Shown here piece by piece: positions 1 to 4,103 of a stretch of 7,787 nucleotides of DNA. The translations under genes were made by a program, and so were the position numbers. Below the pieces are notes generated by a model. The model searched no databases, was not told the origin of the DNA, and worked only from the letters and a program-made list of their open reading frames with translations. Source of the DNA: an uncultured Clostridia bacterium (GTDB lineage Bacteria; Bacillota; Clostridia; Oscillospirales; Acutalibacteraceae); assembly GCA_947624755.1 (NCBI GenBank), contig CANQLQ010000089.1, positions 1 to 7,787 of the forward strand, read 5' to 3'. How positions within the stretch are numbered: the stretch's first letter is position 1; each line of letters begins with the position of its first letter.

Positions 1-74
1 GGATGTAGCTCATCTGGTAGAGCGCCACCTTGCCAAGGTGGAGGTAGCGGGTTCGAGCCCCGTCATCCGCTCCA
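1..74 (+). tRNA. tRNA-Gly (anticodon GCC), 5' end cut by window edge
   Basis: This is a glycine tRNA reading GGC/GGU codons. The D arm is GCTC/GAGC, the anticodon stem CCACC/GGTGG encloses TTGCCAA (anticodon GCC), and the T arm is GCGGG-TTCGAGC-CCCGT. The 3' acceptor strand CATCCGC (64-70) needs GCGGATG as partner, but the window opens at GGATG, so the first two bases lie outside. The discriminator base is T71 and CCA is encoded at 72-74. It sits 6 nt before tRNA-Cys, so the two are probably cotranscribed in a tRNA cluster that continues to the left. Confidence 0.96.
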
Positions 75-80
75 TTTAAT

Positions 81-155
81 GGTACCATGGCCAAGTGGTA
101 AGGCAAAGGTCTGCAAAACCTTTATTCCCCAGTTCGAATCTGGGTGGTACCTCCA
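81..155 (+). tRNA. tRNA-Cys (anticodon GCA)
   Basis: This is a complete cysteine tRNA. The acceptor arms are GGTACCA (81-87) and TGGTACC (145-151), and the anticodon stem AAGGT/ACCTT encloses CTGCAAA, giving anticodon GCA. The T loop is TTCGAAT. The discriminator is T152, the base expected as a cysteine identity element, and CCA is encoded at 153-155. It is the last gene of the tRNA cluster; a terminator follows 31 nt later. Confidence 0.97.
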
Positions 156-186
156 TAATGTATTGCCAATATGGCAAATATTTTTG

Positions 187-216
187 AAAGCCCTTGCAGA
201 CCAAGGGCTTTTAGTG
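187..216 (+). terminator. Intrinsic terminator of the tRNA cluster
   Basis: A 9-bp stem AAGCCCTTG (188-196) / CAAGGGCTT (202-210), extendable by one A-T pair, closes a 5-nt loop (CAGAC). It is followed by TTTTAGTGTTT, an interrupted T tract. It lies directly downstream of tRNA-Cys and fits a Rho-independent terminator. Confidence 0.85.
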
Positions 217-385
217 TTTATTTAGAACAATTCTTTTACTTCAAAGGTATATACAGGATAAACGAAGCACCTTGTCATTTTAGCAGAACATATTATCTAT
301 AGAAATTGACGTTCGTGTTAGAAGTGTTTTTATGTTTACAAATAAGTTTTTAAACATAAGATTAAAAGCCTTAATATAGACATCT

Positions 386-414
386 TTGCTTATTGTAAAT
401 TCTTTAATTATAAT
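386..414 (+). promoter_or_regulatory. Sigma-A-like promoter ahead of the gene remnant
   Basis: TTGCTT (386-391) and a perfect TATAAT (409-414) are 17 bp apart. The start point would fall near 421, only a few bases before the first codon that can be read in the remnant at 425. Either the remnant has lost its true 5' end or this is a chance AT-rich match. Confidence 0.4.
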
Positions 415-424
415 AACTTAAACA

Positions 425-611
425 GTGCTTTTCGATAAAAAGAAATATTGCTTGAACACAGGAGAAGTTCTTTCCTACGATAATTTATTCTATGACTTTT
501 CCGAAATTAAAGCAATAGAATATACATATTAAATATTTTTATTCTTCTGATACTACAATTGAAGCAGCAGTGACTTATAAATTGCATTCAAAGAAAAAAG
601 TAAGAATTTAA
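425..611 (+). pseudogene. Frameshifted remnant of a small unknown gene
   Basis: From GTG at 425 one frame reads about 35 residues of well-composed protein (LFDKKKYCLNTGEVLSYDN, then LFYDFSEIKAIEYTY) to a TAA at 530-532. The next frame (+1) continues with SDTTIEAAVTYKLHSKKKVRI and ends at TAA 609-611, whose last bases overlap the end of the MITE-like element. Together they read as one peptide of about 60 residues broken by a one-base change in an AT-rich run around 527-545. The alternating hydrophobic/polar pattern suggests beta strands. I do not recognise a family. Nothing upstream (216-420) reads as protein in any frame. Without a homologue, chance open frames in AT-rich DNA remain possible. 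Confidence 0.4.
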
Positions 612-778
612 GGAAGCACTGATTAATTCAGGGTGCCCTAATTGGCGAGGAAATTTTTCGTCAGTTTGTTCAAAAATTTGAGGCAATACTTTGTGTATTA
701 ACGAGAATTTTTGGGCAAAATGATGGAATAATTTACCGTCAAGTAGGGTAGCTTGTATTAATCAGTGCTTCCTTAAAT
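606..778. mobile_element. MITE-like palindromic element, full copy
   Basis: The ends are perfect 22-bp inverted repeats (606-627 and 757-778) with core AGGAAGCACTGATTAAT. Imperfect pairing continues to 640/744, about 31 of 35 positions per arm. The middle also folds: CAAAAATT (671-678) with AATTTTTG (706-713), and AATAC (685-689) with GTATT (695-699) around loop TTTGT. The whole 173 bp can therefore form one long interrupted hairpin. It has no open frame. Each core end is flanked by TA, as expected for a TA target duplication (IS630/Tc1-mariner type); the family assignment is inference. Related copies lie at 1650-1666 and 6582-6633. Confidence 0.85.
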
Positions 779-905
779 GCTTGAAATAAAAATAATGAAT
801 CCTTGGGGATTATAATTTGGAGTACCGCTAAAACTACCTGCGGGATTCAGCAGAAACTTGTAGGCTGTTTAATATTCGGCGATGCCTGTTGACACCTGAA
901 CCCGA

Positions 906-934
906 TTGAAATTTTCAAATTTGTGTGATATTAT
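906..934 (+). promoter_or_regulatory. Promoter of the CatA-like gene, with palindrome over -35
   Basis: TTGAAA (906-911) and TATTAT (929-934) are 17 bp apart, and TG at 926-927 makes an extended -10. The start point would be near 941, just before the AGGAG at 954-958. The -35 box lies in a perfect 13-bp palindrome, TTGAAATTTTCAA (906-918), next to CAAATTTG (916-923). This could be an operator or simply AT-rich symmetry. Confidence 0.6.
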
Positions 935-965
935 TAAGCAAACAGAAACTTGCAGGAGTACAATT

Positions 966-1607
966 ATGAGAAAAGAAATAGATATTGATCAATGGGAAAG
1001 AAAAGAGCATTTTGAATTTTATTCAAAAATTGCCACACCGCACTACTGTGTCGCATTCAATATTGATATCACAAATCTTTTACAGTTTACGAGAAAAAAT
1101 AAATTATCTTTTTATTATTCACTGATATATTTATGTACACAGTCAATAAATGAAGTTGATGAGTTTTTATTGGAAACAGAGGATAACAAAGTTTTTAAAA
1201 TTGACCGCCGCGTACCGTGTTTTACAGATTTAAAAAAGAATGCAACAAATTTTCATATGGTATCGCTTCCGTGCGAAGGTGATATTATCGACTTTGCAAC
1301 AAAGGCACGTAAAGAAAGTGAAAATAATCCTTTATCCGTCTATGCTCTTGAAGGATTAAGAGAGTCACAGATTATTTACTCCTGTATTCCTTGGGCGGAT
1401 ATTACAATGTGTTCAAACGAGAGGGATTATACCGACCCAAAGTTAAAGGACGACACGGCTCCCATTCTTGTGTGGGGAAAATATACGGAACAAAATGGCA
1501 GGTATATTATAAATATGACATTAGATGTTAATCATCGTTTTATCGACGGATATTTTGTGGGACAGTTTGTTCAGAAGCTTGAAGAAAAAATAGCTGAACT
1601 TAAGTAG
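966..1607 (+). CDS. CatA-like type A chloramphenicol acetyltransferase family protein
   Basis: It probably transfers acetyl from acetyl-CoA to a hydroxyl of chloramphenicol or a similar small molecule, in the cytoplasm as a trimer (family knowledge). The protein has 213 residues, the family's usual length. Landmarks in order are the N-terminal WERKEHFEFY (10-19), KNKLSFYYSLI, the SCIPW segment with Ser139 matching the catalytic-site Ser148 of classical CATs, PILVWGKYT (166-174), and NHRFIDG (189-195). There His190 and Asp194 match catalytic His195 and Asp199. The first His of the usual HHxxxDG is Asn. A TTG 60 bp upstream is in frame, but ATG 966 has AGGAG at 954-958 with 7-nt spacing and fits the family N-terminus. 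The gene is monocistronic, with its own promoter. Clostridial relatives are often chromosomal and of untested specificity, so real resistance is not certain. Confidence 0.9.
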   Translation: MRKEIDIDQWERKEHFEFYSKIATPHYCVAFNIDITNLLQFTRKNKLSFYYSLIYLCTQSINEVDEFLLETEDNKVFKIDRRVPCFTDLKKNATNFHMVSLPCEGDIIDFATKARKESENNPLSVYALEGLRESQIIYSCIPWADITMCSNERDYTDPKLKDDTAPILVWGKYTEQNGRYIINMTLDVNHRFIDGYFVGQFVQKLEEKIAELK

Positions 1608-1649
1608 ACAAGATTAATTCCAATTTTCTTTTCTGCGGGCTAAATAGTC

Positions 1650-1666
1650 TAAGGAAGCACTGATTA
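1650..1666. repeat. Solo end of the MITE-like element
   Basis: TAAGGAAGCACTGATTA matches the left terminus of the full element at 606-778 exactly, including the flanking TA. The next bases (GCAAAAAATCGG) are unlike the element, and no opposite end (CAGTGCTTCC) occurs before the next gene. It is a truncated relic or a heavily diverged variant, lying between the CatA-like gene and the membrane acyltransferase gene. Confidence 0.7.
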
Positions 1667-1714
1667 GCAAAAAATCGGATAGGTAACCGCCTAATCGGTA
1701 ATTTGATAAAATTA

Positions 1715-1744
1715 TTGGTATTTCGGACTCTTTTGTATTTATAT
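1715..1744 (+). promoter_or_regulatory. Possible promoter of the membrane acyltransferase gene
   Basis: TTGGTA (1715-1720) is followed after 17-18 bp by TTTATA/TTATAT (1738-1744). The start point would be near 1750, giving a leader of about 35 nt that ends in AGGAG (1774-1778), 6 nt before the ATG. The -10 is weak and the assignment rests on spacing. Confidence 0.4.
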
Positions 1745-1784
1745 CTGTCGCAGTATTGCTTAAAAATTCTTTTAGGAGAATATT

Positions 1785-2840
1785 ATGATTATTTTTTTAG
1801 GTTTATCGGTTCTTTTACTTTTACCCGGTATGAAATTCTCGGGTATAAATAAATTTGCTCCCGACTATATTTCAAAAAAGCAGACTACCGCTATAAACGG
1901 CTTTTTTACTTTGATTGTTTTTCTTAGCCATTGCTCAACTTATATCAGTCTTGACGGTGCGCTTGATTCGCCTTACAATGCGTTTAAATCCTTCATGGGT
2001 CAGTTGGTTGTTACTTCGTTCTTGTTTTATTCGGGATTCGGTATTATGCACTCAATATCCGAAAAAGGAATCAGCTATGTAAAGTCAATCCCTTTCAGAC
2101 GCTTTTTTAAGGTTTTTTATCATACTGAAATTGCTGTTTTGCTTTATTTGATTGTTGATTTTATTATCGGAAATAGTTATAAACCCAAAACTATTCTTTT
2201 TTCACTCGTTTTCTGGGAAAGTGTCGGTAACAGCGATTGGTATATTTTTGCTGTGCTCGGACTTTATCTTATCGTATTTGCAGCTTTTATGATTGCGGGA
2301 AACAAAAAGATTTTAGGCTTTGTTCTCAGTTCCGTTTTTTCTGTTTGTTTTGTATTTCTTCTTATGAAAGCCGGCAAGGAAAGATGGTGGTACAATACAA
2401 TCATTCTTTTCCCGGCAGGTATGTTCTTCTCTTTGATTAAGAATAAGTTTGACCAACTGGTTATGAAAAATGATTTTGTATATTGCGCATCATTTGCTTT
2501 GCTTATTGCGGCTTTTGGTCTTTTTACCTTGAAAAGGGGAACGGGGATTGAAATTTATTCGCTTTGGGCAATAAGTTTTATTATGATTATCGTTATGTTT
2601 ACAATGAAATTCAGTATCCATAATAAAATTCTTGAATGGTTCGGCTCTCACGTTTTCAGCTTTTATATTCTTCAAAGGATTCCGATGATTATACTTGCAA
2701 AAATCGGATTCAATAAGTACGGATATATTTATTTAGTTGTCTGTTTTGTTATTACTGTAATTATTTCTGAAATTTTTGACAGGGCAGTCGGAAACCTTGA
2801 TATGTTGATTTACAAAAATAAAAAGGCAAAAGCTGCCTGA
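1785..2840 (+). CDS. Acyltransferase-3-like integral membrane protein
   Basis: This is a 351-residue polytopic protein with about ten hydrophobic segments, the size and layout of acyltransferase-3 (AT3) membrane proteins that O-acetylate polysaccharides, glycans or lipids. Matching landmarks are INGFFTLIVFLSHCS (37-51) with the candidate catalytic His49, FLFYSGFGIM for the usual FFxxSGF, the cytoplasmic RRFFKVF after it, and GSHVFSFYILQRIPM near the end, the place of the terminal YxxH-type helix. AT3 proteins usually have Arg eleven residues before the His (R-X10-H); here that position is Asn38. The sequence ends in a lysine-rich tail (KNKKAKAA). The start has AGGAG 6 nt upstream. The upstream neighbour is a soluble acetyltransferase, but a MITE relic and a separate promoter lie between, so a joint role is not shown. 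The acceptor cannot be read from the sequence. Confidence 0.75.
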   Translation: MIIFLGLSVLLLLPGMKFSGINKFAPDYISKKQTTAINGFFTLIVFLSHCSTYISLDGALDSPYNAFKSFMGQLVVTSFLFYSGFGIMHSISEKGISYVKSIPFRRFFKVFYHTEIAVLLYLIVDFIIGNSYKPKTILFSLVFWESVGNSDWYIFAVLGLYLIVFAAFMIAGNKKILGFVLSSVFSVCFVFLLMKAGKERWWYNTIILFPAGMFFSLIKNKFDQLVMKNDFVYCASFALLIAAFGLFTLKRGTGIEIYSLWAISFIMIIVMFTMKFSIHNKILEWFGSHVFSFYILQRIPMIILAKIGFNKYGYIYLVVCFVITVIISEIFDRAVGNLDMLIYKNKKAKAA

Positions 2841-2948
2841 AAAATTGTCGGTATTACCTTTGACTAACTTTGAATAAATTTTAAAGTGGTTAAGGCTTGA
2901 TAATTTTGGCTTTTTAAGTAACCTCTGATTAAATCACGCTTAGGCGGA

Positions 2949-2978
2949 CATCGGCAGGCATCGGCAGGCATCGCCTGC
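2949..2978. repeat. Tandem CATCGGCAGG repeat ending in a hairpin
   Basis: CATCGGCAGG occurs twice back to back (2949-2958, 2959-2968), and a third unit starts at 2969 but turns into CATCGCCTGC. The last part folds as GCAGGC (2964-2969) with GCCTGC (2973-2978) around a 3-nt loop. The 11-mer CAGGCATCGCC (2965-2975) recurs inverted at 3133-3143 and 878-888. Confidence 0.8.
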
Positions 2979-3080
2979 GGGAGTTACGCGGGTTGGATTG
3001 ATGTAAGCCTTTATCACTTGTCCCACGGCACGGCTTAGTGCTTAACCTATTTTCGTAATTTTTCGATTAAGCAATTTTGT

Positions 3081-3125
3081 CTCCCCTGAAAGGGGAGGTG
3101 TCACACGCAGTGTGACGGAGAGGTG
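3081..3125. repeat. Double-hairpin palindromic repeat unit
   Basis: Two perfect hairpins stand side by side: CTCCCCT-gaa-AGGGGAG (3081-3097) and TCACAC-gca-GTGTGA (3101-3115), followed by CGGAGAGGTG. From memory, units of this form (CTCCCC.../GGGGAGGTGTCAC...GTGACGGAGAGG) are frequent in intergenic DNA of clostridial genomes. No T tract follows on either strand, so I do not call it a terminator. Confidence 0.7.
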
Positions 3126-3161
3126 CACGCATGGCGATGCCTGCTTTAATCGGCATGGTTT

Positions 3162-3770
3162 TTACAGTTCAATTTGCCTTTTGTTATAATAGTCATAAAA
3201 TTTATTTCTAAAATTTTCGTCACTGATTTTTTTTGAAGCTTCAACAAGCCGCTTTGATATTTCATGAATAACATCAAAGCGTAAGTTTTCATTGTATTCG
3301 TCAACAACAAATCCTGCAATGTCTTTCAGTTCATTCGGAAAACCACCTTCGGGTCTGAAGAGATTTATACCGATTCCGACAATTATGAAATCAACATTTT
3401 TTCCGCTTGACTGAGCCTGTGTAAGTATTCCGCAAACTTTTTTCTTTTCAAGATAAATATCGTTGACCCATTTTATCCTCGTTTGCACTTTGCATAATTT
3501 ATCGAGAACCTGACTTACAATTACGGCGGTAAGAGGTGTGACGTCAAGCATATTTTCGCTTTTTATGTCTTTTAAAAGCACGCTCATATAAACGCCGGTT
3601 TTCTTTGGGGAATGAAAGGATCTTCCTTTCGTTCCTTTTCCTTTTGTCTGCATACGAGCGGTTACAACCGTACCTGTAGCAGCGCCCCTTTTTGCAAGAG
3701 CAAACAATTCATCGTTTGTTGAAGTGCATGAGTCTAACTCAATAAGATTTATTTTAAACGATTCTTTCAT
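3162..3770 (-). CDS. birA: Biotin-protein ligase catalytic domain, C-terminal domain missing
   Basis: It makes biotinoyl-AMP from biotin and ATP and attaches biotin to the lysine of a biotin carrier domain such as that of acetyl-CoA carboxylase, in the cytoplasm. Family motifs are in order: CTSTND (15-20), the biotin/ATP loop GKGTKGRSFHSP (44-55, for GRGRRGR), KWVNDI (100-105, for KWPNDI), KVCGIL (111-116) and VGIGINL (131-137). The protein has 202 residues and starts directly at the catalytic domain, so it lacks the N-terminal DNA-binding domain of regulatory BirA and should not act as a repressor. It stops after NKRQIEL, where relatives normally run on through LGxxV into a small SH3-like domain of about 45 residues. 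The stop codon lies in the edge of the repeat island. The RBS is AAAGG, 10 nt before ATG. It may be a working short ligase or a damaged copy. Confidence 0.85.
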   Translation of the reverse strand: MKESFKINLIELDSCTSTNDELFALAKRGAATGTVVTARMQTKGKGTKGRSFHSPKKTGVYMSVLLKDIKSENMLDVTPLTAVIVSQVLDKLCKVQTRIKWVNDIYLEKKKVCGILTQAQSSGKNVDFIIVGIGINLFRPEGGFPNELKDIAGFVVDEYNENLRFDVIHEISKRLVEASKKISDENFRNKFYDYYNKRQIEL

Positions 3771-3800
3771 ATAAAAGCTGCCTTTCTTTATATATATGAT

Positions 3801-3829
3801 ACTTTATCACTTAAACTTTGATTTTGCAA
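3801..3829 (-). promoter_or_regulatory. Possible promoter of the biotin ligase gene
   Basis: On the minus strand TTGCAA (3829-3824) and TAAAGT (3806-3801) are 17 bp apart, placing the start near 3794, about 24 nt before the ATG. The -10 matches four of six consensus bases. It is divergent from the transporter promoter about 100 bp away. Confidence 0.4.
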
Positions 3830-3900
3830 CAATATGCTTTGTCATATTAACAAAATTTTGTCGTGTCAATATGTGCATATTTCATAATTTTTTTTAAAAT

Positions 3901-3954
3901 AGTGTTACACTGTAACTTTTTGATTTTATTTATGGTATAATAACTTCACAGTGT
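3901..3954 (+). promoter_or_regulatory. Transporter promoter with overlapping palindromic operator candidates
   Basis: TGGTATAAT (3933-3941) is an extended -10 with a perfect TATAAT; the only -35 candidate is GTAACT (3912-3917) at 18 bp. The start point would be near 3948. Two perfect palindromes overlap over the -35: AGTGTTACACT (3901-3911) and GTTACACTGTAAC (3904-3916). ACACTGT (3907-3913) recurs inverted as ACAGTGT (3948-3954) at the start point, about 41 bp centre to centre, close to four helical turns. This is the layout of a repressor operator with two half-sites. The regulator is not identifiable here and no regulator gene is adjacent. Confidence 0.6.
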
Positions 3955-4103
3955 GTTTGCAAAATTAAAGATTTGGAACACATCTCAGAAAATTGTTACA
4001 TAGCTCAGCGGCGACGAATGCCGCTTTGCACGTAATAATTAAAGAGACTGATAAAGACTTTTTTGTGAAAACAGGGAAGCGATTTTTAAAGGAGAGTGGT
4101 TCA
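3948..4103 (+). promoter_or_regulatory. Long leader of the transporter gene with a hairpin
   Basis: About 156 nt separate the predicted start point from ATG 4104. The leader contains a GC-rich hairpin AGCGGC (4007-4012) / GCCGCT (4020-4025) with a 7-nt loop, and ends in AAAGGAGAG (4088-4096), 7 nt before the ATG. An in-frame TTG at 3993 opens the frame, but it has no RBS and adds 37 residues unlike a transporter start. I do not recognise a known riboswitch class. Confidence 0.4.

Larger units (their letters stand above)
2918..3164. repeat. Repeat island bounded by degenerate inverted repeats
   Basis: This fills most of the 320-bp gap between two convergent genes. The left edge reads GTAACCTCTGATTAAATCA (from 2918) and the right edge, read on the minus strand, AAACCATGCCGATTAAAGCA; they share AACC, GATTAAA and CA with a 2-nt offset, so they look like worn terminal inverted repeats. 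Inside are a tandem CATCGGCAGG repeat, a GCAGGC-ATC-GCCTGC hairpin, a double-hairpin block (3081-3125) and GCAT-GGCG-ATGC (3129-3140). It is richer in G+C than its surroundings and has no open frame. The left edge also resembles the MITE terminus (CTGATTAA), but only weakly. The stretch 2841-2917 holds nothing I can name. Confidence 0.55.

Noticed and set aside
790..900. Possible riboswitch or structured leader before the CatA-like gene
   Set aside because: The paired segments (CTAC/GTAG at 834-863, CTGC/GCAG) are short, match no class that I know, and lie upstream of the better promoter at 906-934, so they would not be in the mRNA.
906..965. TTG start that would extend the CatA-like protein by 20 residues
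   Set aside because: No RBS precedes it and it overlaps the likely -35 box. ATG 966 has AGGAG at 7-nt spacing and gives the normal family length.
2949..2978. CRISPR-like tandem repeat
   Set aside because: The units are 10 bp, adjacent and without spacers; there are no cas genes.
3081..3097. CTCCCCT/AGGGGAG hairpin as a bidirectional terminator for the convergent genes
   Set aside because: No T tract follows on either strand, and the block looks like a dispersed repeat unit.
3904..3916. GTTACA/TGTAAC palindrome as a BirA operator, given the neighbouring biotin ligase gene
   Set aside because: BirA sites have their half-sites about 14-16 bp apart and in the opposite order; this one has a single central base. 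The ligase here also lacks the DNA-binding domain.
3993..4103. TTG start that would extend the transporter by 37 residues
   Set aside because: There is no RBS, the extension is unlike any transporter N-terminus, and AAAGGAGAG precedes ATG 4104 at the right distance.
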